DNA of 12,582 nt from Coprobacillus sp. (GCA_021203805.1 JAJQAM010000047.1:1-12582), one strand, 5' to 3'; shown: positions 1 through 7,933, counted from the stretch's first letter. The notes: generated from the sequence alone by a model not told the origin. Numbers and translations are program-made.

Positions 1-155
1 GGCTCACGCGATAGAGACTGCGTCCGATTTTTTGCTCCGTATAAAACAAAAAAATTTAGTGCGGCGGTCGCAAAAATGCCTCATTTTTTTCAAAATTTTG
101 TCAATTTCGGGGGTATTTTTGAACGCCGGGCGCCAAAACGACCAAGAAAGGTATC
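1..155. other. Leader upstream of the packaging genes, no convincing gene
   Basis: This stretch is clearly richer in A and T runs than the rest of the window, for example around 41-55, 84-99 and 114-119. A reading frame is open from base 2 to 256 on the + strand, but its last 100 bases lie inside the small terminase gene in another frame. Its translation has no recognisable domain and its internal ATG at 32 has no ribosome binding site, so I do not call it a gene. I looked for a promoter: a TTGTCA at 98-103 and a TATAAA at 40-45 have no partner box at proper spacing. Bases 1-22 repeat bases 533-554 exactly. The stretch could be an intergenic leader, or the end of a gene whose body lies upstream. 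Confidence 0.5.
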
Positions 156-674
156 ATGATAGTCAATCAAAAGACGCTTGCACAATGCCTCGGCCTCTCT
201 CTGAGACAGATTCAGAGGCTACAAACAGACGGTATCATTCACAGAGACAAGGCTGAGAACGGTTACCACCTCGAGGAGTGCGTACGTCAGTATATAGATT
301 ACAAGGTCAACTCAGAGACCGGGCGCGGGGACGGCTTCTCAAAAGAGAAAATGCAAGCCGAGCACGAGAAAGTCAAGATGGATATATCAAAACTCAAGCT
401 CCGGCGTATGCGTAAAGAGGTCCTCGAGGCTTCGAGCGTCGAGAGATACTGGTCGGATGCGGTCATAAGGATCCGTAACAAGGTCATGGCCTTGCCGAGC
501 AAGATCGTTATGGCGACGATAGGCGATGACGCGGCTCACGCGATAGAGACTGCGACTAAGTTATGCGAGGATGCTCTCGACGATCTCGCCGACTACGATC
601 CGGAGCTCTTAGACAGTGATATCGATTATGACGATGAGCCGGACGATGAGGATGAGGATGAGTCACAAGGATGA
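156..674 (+). CDS. Terminase small subunit, Nu1-like
   Basis: This is the DNA-recognition subunit of the packaging motor, which binds the packaging site and recruits the large terminase. The 172-residue length fits the Nu1 family. Residues about 6-27 (LAQCLGLSLRQIQRLQTDGI) form a winged helix-turn-helix that should contact DNA. Residues about 62-110 are a charged helical stretch (EKMQAEHEKVKMDISKLKLR) typical of the oligomerisation region in this family. The C-terminus from about residue 148 is strongly acidic (DYDDEPDDEDEDE). The start has a modest binding site, AAAGG at 147-151, four bases before the ATG. The gene overlaps the large terminase by 17 bases, which implies translational coupling. 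Function is inferred from the helix-turn-helix and from its place directly before GpA. Confidence 0.85.
   Translation: MIVNQKTLAQCLGLSLRQIQRLQTDGIIHRDKAENGYHLEECVRQYIDYKVNSETGRGDGFSKEKMQAEHEKVKMDISKLKLRRMRKEVLEASSVERYWSDAVIRIRNKVMALPSKIVMATIGDDAAHAIETATKLCEDALDDLADYDPELLDSDIDYDDEPDDEDEDESQG
645..662 (+). repeat. Three tandem GATGAG hexamers spanning the terminase junction
   Basis: GATGAG is repeated three times at 645-650, 651-656 and 657-662. In the small terminase frame it encodes DEDEDE (residues 164-169). In the large terminase frame it supplies three in-frame ATGs (646, 652, 658) and the GAGG at 648-651 that best serves as binding site for the ATG at 658. Confidence 0.85.
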
Positions 675-2499
675 TCTAAAGACGGGCCGAGTCATGCAGA
701 GGGCTTTCGCGGGCTTTAAGAGACCCGAAAAGCTCACGGTAAGCGAGTGGGCCGAGAAATACCGGACCCTCGACGAAAACAGCAATCTCTCGGGGCGATG
801 GTCTAACGATATCACGCCGTATTTAGTCGGTATCATGGACGCTTTTAACGATCCGGATATACGCGAGATATACTTTTGTAAGTCGAGTCAGGTCGGCGGC
901 ACCGAAGCACTGATAAATATGCTCTGTTATCTGATATGCGAGGACCCGTCGCCGACGATGCTGGTCTACCCGAGCGATGATCTCGCGAAAGAGATATCTA
1001 ACAACCGGCTTAAACCGGCGTTCAGGCTGATACCGCAAGTAAAAGACGTCTTTTATGAAAATAAATCTAAAGAGCTTGAGCTAAGATTTAAGGCCATGCG
1101 TATCTACATACAGGGCTCACGATCGCCGGCTAAGCTCGCGAGTAAAGCAATAAAATATCTCTTTTTCGATGAGATCGATAAGATAGGCGGGGCTACCAAG
1201 CAGGAGGCTTCGCCTTTTAATTTAGCGCGAGAGCGTACTAAGACTTATCGCGGTCAGAGTAAGATATACGCTTGCTCGACGCCGACGCTCCGGACGAATT
1301 ATATCTGGTCGTTACATGATGACGCCGATGTGGTGCTCCACTATTTTGTCCCGTGCCCGTACTGCGGCGAGATGATCGAGCTCAAGTTCAAGCAGATACA
1401 TTTTTGCGCCGACGATGATAAGATCATGAGCCCGTACGATCGCGCTCAGACGTCTATCTATATCTGTCAGGAGTGCGGATGCGAGATAACCGATCAGCAA
1501 AAGCCGGCGATGCTCAGAGCGGGCAAGTGGCAACCGGTAAAGAGACGCGGCGTCGGCAAGCCTAAGACGGTCGGTTTCTGGATAAACTCTTTGTACTCGA
1601 TGTTTCTCACGTGGGCGGATATCGCCGAGGAATATCTCAAGAGTTATCAGGATCCCGAGCTCTTACAGAATTTTGTCAACTCATGGCTCGCTGAGCCGTG
1701 GGAAGATACGAAGCTCAAGACCGATGAGGACCTCGTGCTCGAGAGACAGACCGAGTTACCTGAGTACACGGTGCCGGAATGGGCTAAGTTTTTGACCGGC
1801 GGCGTCGACGTACAGAAAGCGAGTTACTACTGGACCGTGAGAGCGTGGGGCGACCATATCACGAGTCAGAATATCGCTCACGGTCAGGTAGCTACGTTCG
1901 ATGAGGTTATCGATGCTATGAATGCTGAGTACTGTACCGAGAGCGGCGTACCGATGGTCGTTTCTTTGTGCCTGGTCGACTCGGGCTATGATGCCGACGC
2001 TACTTACGACTTTTGCATGGATAACTCAGAATGGGCGCTACCGGTCAAAGGTTCGTCGAACGTAATGCAGAGTCATTACAAGATATCGATGGTCAATAAC
2101 ACGGCCTCGAGAGCTTACGGTATGCAACTCGTTATCGTAGACGGCGGCAAGTATAAAGACATGATCGCCGCGAGGATGAGTAAAGAGAACGGGATAGGCT
2201 CATGGATGGTCTATAACGGGTGCGACGTTGAGTACGCCGAGCAAGTCACGGCCGAGCAAAAAGTCGCGGTAAAGAGAGGCGGCAAGAGCTCGACCGAGTG
2301 GGTACCGAAAACGTCTCACGCGGCTAATCACTATCTCGATACCGAGGTATATGCTCTCGCGGCCGCCGATATTATGGGCGTAAGGATGCTCCATTTACAG
2401 GCTGAGGAGGCCGAGGCGGCTGAGAAACCTCAGACGACTCAGGAGCAATACCCCGAGGAAAATTGGATAAGAACGAATGAAAATTGGTTAGGAGGGTAA
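658..2499 (+). CDS. Terminase large subunit, GpA family
   Basis: This is the ATPase and endonuclease that cuts concatemeric DNA and drives it into the prohead. With the start at 658 it has 613 residues, close to lambda gpA (about 640). The ATPase domain has a Walker A-like KSSQVGGTE at 75-83 and a Walker B YLFFDEID at 167-174 with D171 and E172. Two CxxC pairs (C233/C236 and C270/C273) look like a zinc-binding insert. The C-terminal RNase H-like nuclease is marked by D384 in GGVDVQ, D441 in LVDSGY and D561 in HYLDTE. I chose 658 because GAGG at 648-651 sits six bases upstream. The ATGs at 616, 646 and 652 are in frame but deeper in the small terminase gene or less well placed, and 694 would leave out the first residues. 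The family call is firm; the exact start is less so. Confidence 0.95.
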   Translation: MSHKDDLKTGRVMQRAFAGFKRPEKLTVSEWAEKYRTLDENSNLSGRWSNDITPYLVGIMDAFNDPDIREIYFCKSSQVGGTEALINMLCYLICEDPSPTMLVYPSDDLAKEISNNRLKPAFRLIPQVKDVFYENKSKELELRFKAMRIYIQGSRSPAKLASKAIKYLFFDEIDKIGGATKQEASPFNLARERTKTYRGQSKIYACSTPTLRTNYIWSLHDDADVVLHYFVPCPYCGEMIELKFKQIHFCADDDKIMSPYDRAQTSIYICQECGCEITDQQKPAMLRAGKWQPVKRRGVGKPKTVGFWINSLYSMFLTWADIAEEYLKSYQDPELLQNFVNSWLAEPWEDTKLKTDEDLVLERQTELPEYTVPEWAKFLTGGVDVQKASYYWTVRAWGDHITSQNIAHGQVATFDEVIDAMNAEYCTESGVPMVVSLCLVDSGYDADATYDFCMDNSEWALPVKGSSNVMQSHYKISMVNNTASRAYGMQLVIVDGGKYKDMIAARMSKENGIGSWMVYNGCDVEYAEQVTAEQKVAVKRGGKSSTEWVPKTSHAANHYLDTEVYALAAADIMGVRMLHLQAEEAEAAEKPQTTQEQYPEENWIRTNENWLGG

Positions 2500-2502
2500 G
2501 GA

Positions 2503-2730
2503 ATGGCAAGTAACAATAACGCTGAGCGCCGCGAGATGTTAGATCAGGTCAACGCGGCTATCACGAGTATACTGGTAGGCGGTCAATCGTATAAGATCGG
2601 CTCCCGTACCCTCACTCGCGCGGACCTTAACGCGCTCAAAGATTTAAGGAATGAGCTCGAGTCAGAGGCGGCCGACCGTACGCCGTGGCTTATGGATGAT
2701 ACTTATTTAGCATTCTTCCCGGGACGCTGA
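2503..2730 (+). CDS. Head-tail joining protein, gpW/DUF6148-like
   Basis: This 75-residue protein sits between the large terminase and the portal, exactly where lambda has gpW (68 residues), which binds below the portal after packaging. The core at residues 18-52 (TSILVGGQSYKIGSRTLTRA, then an ALKDLRNELESE helix) has the helix, small beta hairpin and helix layout expected of gpW folds, and resembles the DUF6148 group often found here in Firmicutes phages. The start follows GGAGGG at 2491-2496 by six bases; the site overlaps the end of the large terminase gene. The assignment rests on size, place and sequence pattern; a different small connector role cannot be excluded. Confidence 0.72.
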   Translation: MASNNNAERREMLDQVNAAITSILVGGQSYKIGSRTLTRADLNALKDLRNELESEAADRTPWLMDDTYLAFFPGR

Positions 2731-2742
2731 GGAGGTATAAAG

Positions 2743-4242
2743 ATGGCTAACTGGATTGATAATCTTATCGGCTTTATATCGCCTAAACGCGGGGCCGAGC
2801 GCGAGGCATGGCGTCAGGAGCTCGATTATATGAGATCGTATGACGCCGGCGCTTATGACCGTCTCAATGCCGGATGGAGTGCTTTTAATCAGAGCGCCGA
2901 GATGACCGACCGGACCGACCGCGATACCGTGAGAGCGCGTGCGAGGGATCTCGAGCGTAACTCTGATATGGCTAACTCGGTAGTCGGCGCTTTTCGCCGT
3001 AATGTAGTCGGCGCCGGATGGAAATTGCAGGCCCGTACCGAGGATGAGGAGCTCAATAAACAGATCGAGGAGTCATGGCGCGAGTGGTGCAAGAAACGTA
3101 ACTGCGACGTCACCGAGACTCAGAGCTTCTCTCAGATGGTCAGGATGGCCGTAGAGCGCAAGAAAGTAGACGGCGGCATACTCTTTCAAAAGTGTTACAT
3201 AAAGGGCGGTATCGTGCCGTTTAAGTTACAGGCGCTCGAAGTCGATGAGCTCGATGACTGTATGATGTCACCTCATGACAAAAAGAACCGGGTAGTCGGC
3301 GGCATTGAGTATAACGAGTATAACAAGCCGGTCGGCTACTGGATAAAGCAATACGACGTCACGGGCTATCAGGAGCTCACGCCGAGATATGTGCCGGCGA
3401 AAGACATGATCTTTATATGGACCAAGAAACGCCCGTCACAGATACGAGAGATGAGTGATCTCTCTCAGACGATACCGAGAGTGAGAGACGCTAATGAGTT
3501 TATGACGGCGGTAAGTGTCAAACAGCGTATCGAGGCTTGCTTATCGGTGTTTATCAAAAAGGAGTACCCGACGTCAGGTATCGGGCGGTCCTCTTCACCG
3601 GCTAAACCCGAGATAAGTTACGAGGGCAAGATGCTCGCGCCGGGCATGATAAGAGAAATGAACCCGGGCGATGACGCCGAGGTCATAAACCCGACCGGAC
3701 AGGGCACCGATGCGGCTCAGTTTACTAAACTCTTACAGAGGCTTATCGGAGCCGGTCAGGGGCTCTCGTACGAGGCTACCTCGAGAGATATGAGTCAGAG
3801 CACTTACTCGAGCGCGCGTCAGGGTATGATCGAGGATGAGCAGACCTATATCGAGGACCGCGAGCTCTTTGAGGAGTTTCTCGATGAGGTTTACGAGACT
3901 TTTGTTATATCCGGAGTCCTCTCGGGCCTCTTTAAGATACCCGACTTTTGGGATCCCGATAAGAAAAAGAGATATCTCTCTCATGAGTGGGTAAGCTCGA
4001 AGAAGGGCTGGATAGACCCGCTCAAAGAGGTACAGGCAGACGAAACGGCCGTAAAGAGCGGTCAAAAGACCTATCAGGAGATCGCGGCTGAGGACGGCCG
4101 CGACTGGAAAGATCAGATCGACGATATGGCCGAGGTGCTCGCCTACGGTAAAGAAAAAGGAATTGATTTAGGAGGGATGATCTATGGACTTGACGAAACA
4201 GACGATACGTCAACGGAGCCGTCCGGAGACGGAAACGAGTAA
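2743..4242 (+). CDS. Portal protein, lambda family
   Basis: This protein forms the dodecameric ring at one vertex of the head through which DNA enters and leaves; it also nucleates prohead assembly and carries the neck proteins. At 499 residues it is of the usual size for the lambda gpB-type portal family. Typical features are the early segment around residues 60-90 (ARDLERNSDMANSVVGAFRR followed by NVVGAGWKLQ) and the sequence around residues 340-365 (GAGQGLSYEATSRDMSQSTY, then SSARQG), a conserved portal signature with an aromatic-serine stretch. AGGAGG lies a few bases before the start, directly after the gpW-like gene. Its last 59 bases overlap the protease gene in another frame. The family call is strong. 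Confidence 0.95.
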   Translation: MANWIDNLIGFISPKRGAEREAWRQELDYMRSYDAGAYDRLNAGWSAFNQSAEMTDRTDRDTVRARARDLERNSDMANSVVGAFRRNVVGAGWKLQARTEDEELNKQIEESWREWCKKRNCDVTETQSFSQMVRMAVERKKVDGGILFQKCYIKGGIVPFKLQALEVDELDDCMMSPHDKKNRVVGGIEYNEYNKPVGYWIKQYDVTGYQELTPRYVPAKDMIFIWTKKRPSQIREMSDLSQTIPRVRDANEFMTAVSVKQRIEACLSVFIKKEYPTSGIGRSSSPAKPEISYEGKMLAPGMIREMNPGDDAEVINPTGQGTDAAQFTKLLQRLIGAGQGLSYEATSRDMSQSTYSSARQGMIEDEQTYIEDRELFEEFLDEVYETFVISGVLSGLFKIPDFWDPDKKKRYLSHEWVSSKKGWIDPLKEVQADETAVKSGQKTYQEIAAEDGRDWKDQIDDMAEVLAYGKEKGIDLGGMIYGLDETDDTSTEPSGDGNE

Positions 4243-4828
4243 AAGTCTTAAAGGTGATTTAACGAGAGAGCTCAACGGATCCATAAGGGCCTTAGACGGC
4301 AACGAACGGACGTTCGAGCTCTCTTTTAGCTCTGAGGAGCCTTATGACCGCGGCTGGTGTATCGAGATACTCGACCATGCTGAGGGCGCGGTAGACCTCT
4401 CAAGGCTCAACGATATCGGAGTGGTCCTTTACAATCACGACCGCGATAAAGTAGTCGGCCGTATTAACAGGGCATGGATAGAGAACGATAGAGGGATGGC
4501 TGAGATCACCTTCGATAACGATGAGGTGAGCGATGTGATCTATCAGAAAGTGCTCTCAGGGACTCTCAAAGGTGTCTCGGTCGGCTATCAGATCAACTCT
4601 ATCGAGGAGGTCGCCGCGGGCAAAACGAGCACCGACGGCCGCTTTACGGGCCCTTGCGATATCGCGAGGAGCTGGGAGCCGCTCGAGATATCCATTGTAT
4701 CGATACCGGCCGACCCGACCGTCGGGGTGGGCCGTGAGCTCGAGTTTATCGACGGTAATGATACTGAGAAGCAAGCGTCAAGCATGAACGCTCGACAGCT
4801 TCGGATAAATCTAAACAAACTTTTGTAA
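4184..4828 (+). CDS. Prohead protease, HK97 type
   Basis: This is a serine protease that acts inside the prohead and removes scaffold segments before expansion. It has 214 residues. H85 in LYNHDRDKVVGR, S132 in GVSVGYQ and E168 in PLEISIVSIPADP match the His, Ser and Glu catalytic positions of the HK97 prohead protease family. The region before residue 40 is basic and probably a self-cleaved tail. The start at 4184 is favoured by AGGAGGG at 4170-4176, seven bases upstream and inside the portal gene, so the two genes overlap by 59 bases. The stop TAA is part of the binding site of the capsid gene. In related Firmicutes phages the protease is sometimes fused to the gpT-like capsid; here the two are separate. 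Confidence 0.92.
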   Translation: MDLTKQTIRQRSRPETETSKSLKGDLTRELNGSIRALDGNERTFELSFSSEEPYDRGWCIEILDHAEGAVDLSRLNDIGVVLYNHDRDKVVGRINRAWIENDRGMAEITFDNDEVSDVIYQKVLSGTLKGVSVGYQINSIEEVAAGKTSTDGRFTGPCDIARSWEPLEISIVSIPADPTVGVGRELEFIDGNDTEKQASSMNARQLRINLNKLL

Positions 4829-4838
4829 GGAGGAATGT
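4825..4838 (+). promoter_or_regulatory. Strong ribosome binding leader of the capsid gene
   Basis: GTAAGGAGGAATGT contains a perfect TAAGGAGG that reuses the protease stop codon. The same 14 bases occur at 8829-8842 before the tail sheath gene. An out-of-frame ATG at 4835 lies too close to the binding site to be the likely start; the capsid ATG is at 4842. Confidence 0.7.
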
Positions 4839-4841
4839 TTC

Positions 4842-6341
4842 ATGGACAAGAAACAGATCAGGGCCGGAAAGATCGCCGAACAGCAGGCGCTCTTAGACGG
4901 TGCAAAGTCTGCCGGGCGCGAGCTTACGTCTGAGGAAAACGAGAAGTTTAACGCTTTGCAGAAAGAGATCGACGCTCTGACTCTCGAGATCGAGGGCGAG
5001 AACGCGACCAGAGCGGCCGATGATACTGCCGAGGCTACCCGTCAGGCGGTACAGGCCGAGCGTCAGAGAGTAAGTGATATCACTAATCTCTGCCGCCAGT
5101 TTGATATGGACCCGGCTGAGTATATCTCCGGGGGCAACTCAGTAGATCAGGTGAGAGCCGCAATACTCGACAGCCTGAGCAAGACCAACGCACCGAGTAA
5201 CGTACAGGTTACGCGCGACGAGGGCGATACTTTCCGTGAGGCCGCTTCCGAGGGCCTTATGATGAGGGCCGGCGTTGCGGTCGATAAACCTATCGACACC
5301 GCCAGACAGTATCGCAATATGAGCCTCAGAGAGCTCGCTATCGAGTGCGCTGAGCGCGAGGGCGAGAACGGCACCGAGCTCCGTCATATGAGCTCAGACG
5401 ATATCTACAATATGGTCGCCCGTGCGTTCTACAACCCCACGGCCGCCTTCCCGGCCATACTCGACCAGACGATCGAGAAGTCTATCGTACAGCTTTATCA
5501 GATGGTCCCGACTACGTTCGAGGCTTTCACGACTAAAGGCTCTCTTAAAGACTTCAAGTCTACCGCCGACCATGAGTACGCTATCGGCGGCGTCGGCGAC
5601 TTCCTTCTCGTGCCTGAGAACGGCGAGATCAAGGCCGACTTACCGAGGACCGAGTTACAGCCGAGCCGTAAGCTCGACACTTACGGCAAACAGTTCTCGA
5701 TGACCCGTCAGGCTTTTATCAATGATGATATCGGCTTCCTGACCGAGGTCCCGGGACTCTATGCTACCAAGGCGAAACAGACTATCGATAAACAGGTCTA
5801 TAAGATCCTGTTTGACAACGCTGTTATCTTTGACGGTACCGCGCTCTTTAGCGACGCTCACGGCAACCTCATGAGCAACGCGAGCAAGCCCGACCAGAGC
5901 TCGATACAGGCTATGATAACTAAGATGCAGATGCAGAAAGACTCTTTCGGCGACGCTATCTATGTATACCCGAAGACTATCGTGGTACCGGTCGGCTACG
6001 GATTCGACCTTCAGGTCGTTTTCCACTCCGCTCAGGTCACGGGGTCTAACTATAACGACGTTAACCCGCTCTACAACTATCCGATACAGATAGTCGAGAG
6101 TCCGGTCCTTAACGCTATGGCCGGTGAGGGCGCTTGCCCGTGGTTCATTATCGCCGACCCGGCGTCTGTACGCGGTATACAGGTTGATTATCTCAACGGT
6201 CAGGAGACTCCGACCGTCCGTAGGATGGAAATACCGGGCACTCTCGGCTATGTATGGGATATCTACCTCGATTGGGGCATTACCGTACGCGACTTCCGCG
6301 GCATGGTATGCAACCCCGGCGTTGCTATCGAGACTGAGTAA
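4842..6341 (+). CDS. Major capsid protein, Mu gpT-like with N-terminal scaffold region
   Basis: This protein builds the icosahedral shell. It has 499 residues in two parts. Residues 1 to about 130 are charged and helical (EENEKFNALQKEIDALTLEI at 31-50, then an Ala/Arg-rich stretch), like the scaffolding delta domain of HK97-fold capsid precursors, and are the likely target of the protease just upstream. From about residue 195 the sequence follows the Mu gpT family: FINDDIGFLTEVPGL at 292-306, FDGTALFSDAHGNL around 332-346, and a C-terminal stretch (LDWGITVRDFRGMVCNPG at about 476-493). The HK97 fold is known for such capsids; the cleavage point is not visible. It has the strongest binding site type in the window, as expected for a product needed in hundreds of copies. 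Confidence 0.92.
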   Translation: MDKKQIRAGKIAEQQALLDGAKSAGRELTSEENEKFNALQKEIDALTLEIEGENATRAADDTAEATRQAVQAERQRVSDITNLCRQFDMDPAEYISGGNSVDQVRAAILDSLSKTNAPSNVQVTRDEGDTFREAASEGLMMRAGVAVDKPIDTARQYRNMSLRELAIECAEREGENGTELRHMSSDDIYNMVARAFYNPTAAFPAILDQTIEKSIVQLYQMVPTTFEAFTTKGSLKDFKSTADHEYAIGGVGDFLLVPENGEIKADLPRTELQPSRKLDTYGKQFSMTRQAFINDDIGFLTEVPGLYATKAKQTIDKQVYKILFDNAVIFDGTALFSDAHGNLMSNASKPDQSSIQAMITKMQMQKDSFGDAIYVYPKTIVVPVGYGFDLQVVFHSAQVTGSNYNDVNPLYNYPIQIVESPVLNAMAGEGACPWFIIADPASVRGIQVDYLNGQETPTVRRMEIPGTLGYVWDIYLDWGITVRDFRGMVCNPGVAIETE

Positions 6342-6358
6342 TAAAGGAGGATAAGAAC

Positions 6359-6703
6359 ATGGCTGAATATTATCAGAGAGGCGAGTCCATTGATTACGTC
6401 AATGAGACCGACGCTAAGATCGAGGCCGGCGATATCGTAGAGTTCGGCTCTCACGTAGGAGTAGCAGGGTGCCCGATGGAGCCCGGCGAGACCGGATCTC
6501 TCCACATGGTCGGCGTGTTTGCTATGCCGAAGGGCTCAGACGCTATCGAGGCCGGTGCCGATGTGACTTACGCCGATGGCGAGGTCAGCGCGGCAAGCTC
6601 CGGTGACGGAGATGAGGGAGGCTCCAGCGCGAGCGTTATCGGTTATGCGGTCGAGGCGGCTACCGCGGATGATACTACCGTAAAGGTAAAGCTCCTCGGC
6701 TGA
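6359..6703 (+). CDS. DUF2190-type capsid decoration protein
   Basis: This 114-residue protein follows the capsid gene, where small cement or decoration proteins normally lie. The sequence is a beta-rich, Gly- and Ala-rich chain with AGDIVEFGSHVGVAG at 22-36, a hydrophobic strand near 48-56 (LHMVGVFAMP), and VIGYAVEAATADDTTVKVKL at the end, a pattern I recognise from DUF2190. Members are often labelled as recombinase-like, but their genomic place supports a trimeric shell-stabilising role. A flexible acidic and Ser/Gly-rich loop lies at about 73-90. A full AGGAGG precedes the start. Its stop overlaps the next start by one base (TGATG at 6701-6705). Confidence 0.8.
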   Translation: MAEYYQRGESIDYVNETDAKIEAGDIVEFGSHVGVAGCPMEPGETGSLHMVGVFAMPKGSDAIEAGADVTYADGEVSAASSGDGDEGGSSASVIGYAVEAATADDTTVKVKLLG

Positions 6704-7014
6704 TGAGGCTTATAGCTAAACGCCCCATACTCTACGGTAACAAACAGTACGAGCGCGGCGATAGATTGCCGGCGTTTAAAGCCGCCTACTGTCAAGCGCT
6801 AGTCGAGGCCGGCTCGGCTGTATGGGAGGATGAGGAGATCACCTTACCGGATAAAGCCCCTAAAGCCGTACCTTTAACGGCTCCGGCCGGAGTGGCCGGC
6901 TTAGCAACCCCCGCCGCCGGGTGCGAGCCGGATTTGGTCGGTAGAGTACCATCACCTAAGGCTCAGGGCGCTGTCAAACAAAAAGGCAAGCGCGCGCCGA
7001 AGAGCAAAAGATGA
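6703..7014 (+). CDS. Small head protein with disordered basic tail, function unknown
   Basis: The 103 residues fall in two parts. Residues 1-45 look folded (LIAKRPILYGNKQYERGDRL, then an Ala-rich helix ending in VEAGSAVW), like the short domains found in many phages between capsid and connector genes. Residues 46-103 are low in complexity, rich in Pro, Ala and Lys, and end in a very basic stretch (KQKGKRAPKSKR). I see no catalytic motif. The gene starts on the TGATG overlap with the decoration gene and ends on an ATGA overlap with the connector gene, so its translation is probably coupled to both. The basic tail could touch packaged DNA or the negatively charged inner shell; that is inference only. 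Confidence 0.65.
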   Translation: MRLIAKRPILYGNKQYERGDRLPAFKAAYCQALVEAGSAVWEDEEITLPDKAPKAVPLTAPAGVAGLATPAAGCEPDLVGRVPSPKAQGAVKQKGKRAPKSKR

Positions 7015-7340
7015 CACCGACTTTTAAAGCGGTTATACGCTCCGATATCGATACCACGTTTATGAACCTCGATGAGTTCGCCGGTATGCACCTGGTCAAC
7101 GGCAAGAAAATGCCGGTAACGGTTGATAACAATGAGCTTATAGAGCGTGAGAAAAAGATGAAGTCGAACATGGACGGAGTCTTTGTCAGATCGCTCTTAA
7201 TTTATGTCAAGGCAAAGGACTACGGCGCTTTACCGGCGATAGGCTCGGTTATCAATCTCGACGGCACTCTCTTTAAGGTCACCGATGCTACTAACGAGGA
7301 CGGGCTCTACTCGATTGAGATGGAGGCTAATAAGTCATGA
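7011..7340 (+). CDS. Head-tail connector, lambda FII/Gifsy-2 type
   Basis: This 109-residue protein has the pattern of small neck proteins at this place in lambda-like head modules: an N-terminal DIDTTFMNLDEFAGMHLVNG (residues 12-31), a middle stretch that ends in FVRSLLIYVKAKD (about 58-70), then a beta barrel strand pair (GSVINLDGTLFKVTDAT). Proteins of this pattern attach below the portal and gpW ring and stop DNA leakage. It begins inside the ATGA at 7011-7014 and its stop overlaps the next start (ATGA at 7337-7340). There is no clear independent binding site, so translational coupling is likely. Family membership is judged by eye; a head-tail role is well supported by order, the precise family less so. 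Confidence 0.72.
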   Translation: MTPTFKAVIRSDIDTTFMNLDEFAGMHLVNGKKMPVTVDNNELIEREKKMKSNMDGVFVRSLLIYVKAKDYGALPAIGSVINLDGTLFKVTDATNEDGLYSIEMEANKS

Positions 7341-7918
7341 TCGTAGCTGAATTTGAGCCGGCGTCACTGAGCAAGTTACAGAGTCAGCTTAACAAGCTCG
7401 GCTCCGATGCTCCGAAGGCTCTAAAGAACGCTATCAATCAGACGGCGAAACAGGCCGATAAAGACTTAGCGAGAGAGGCTCAAAAGACCTACGTCGTAAA
7501 GCAATCGGTAGTCACCAAGGCTATGAAGATCAAGAACGCCACAAACACTAATCTCGAGGCGACGATCACTTCAACAGGAGCCCCTCAGGCTTTGAGCGGC
7601 TTTAAGGTATCGCCGGCCTCACCGAGATACGGCGCGAGGCGCCCGTCGGTCACCAAGGCCAAGGTATTACAATCGAGCTCTTTAAAGTCATTACAAAAGA
7701 GTGACGGGATAAAGGCTTTCGTGACTAAGTTCTCGAGCGGCCATACCGCCGTAGTCGAGAGACACGGCAAGAGCCGGCTACCGATCAATGAGCTCTACTC
7801 GCTTTCAGTGCCCGCTATGCTCGGTAATGAGAAACGGGTCTACGGCGTGGTGGGGCCCTCTATCGAGAGCAACCTACAATCGAACGTCGAGAAACAGGTT
7901 CAAAAGTATCTGAAATAA
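7337..7918 (+). CDS. Tail completion protein, gpZ-like
   Basis: The 193 residues fit the minor tail protein Z family (lambda gpZ, 192 residues), which is required to finish the top of the tail before it joins the head. An N-terminal helical segment contains ALKNAINQTAKQADKDLARE (28-47), and the conserved-looking VVERHGKSRLPI at 139-150 matches the family pattern of an Arg-Gly/Lys-Ser-Arg-Leu-Pro-Ile box. The protein is basic overall. Unlike in lambda, it sits here ahead of a contractile tail; gpZ-like or HK97 gp10-like proteins in this slot are common in Firmicutes myophages. It overlaps the connector gene by four bases. Confidence 0.8.
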   Translation: MIVAEFEPASLSKLQSQLNKLGSDAPKALKNAINQTAKQADKDLAREAQKTYVVKQSVVTKAMKIKNATNTNLEATITSTGAPQALSGFKVSPASPRYGARRPSVTKAKVLQSSSLKSLQKSDGIKAFVTKFSSGHTAVVERHGKSRLPINELYSLSVPAMLGNEKRVYGVVGPSIESNLQSNVEKQVQKYLK

Positions 7919-7933
7919 AGGAGGAGCGGCAAT

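Noticed and set aside
40..126. Promoter in the AT-rich leader
   Set aside because: TATAAA at 40-45 and TTGTCA at 98-103 have no matching partner box at 16-18 base spacing.
32..256. Open frame with ATG at 32 as a small gene
   Set aside because: No binding site before the ATG, no recognisable domain, and the last 100 bases run inside the well-supported small terminase gene in another frame.
616..657. Large terminase starting at 616
   Set aside because: The extra 14 residues are Met- and Arg-rich with no homology, arise from reading the acidic tail of the small terminase in another frame, and the ATG at 616 has no binding site.
5655..6026. Minus-strand open frame of 123 codons inside the capsid gene
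   Set aside because: Shadow of the gpT-like capsid coding sequence; no domain or start context.
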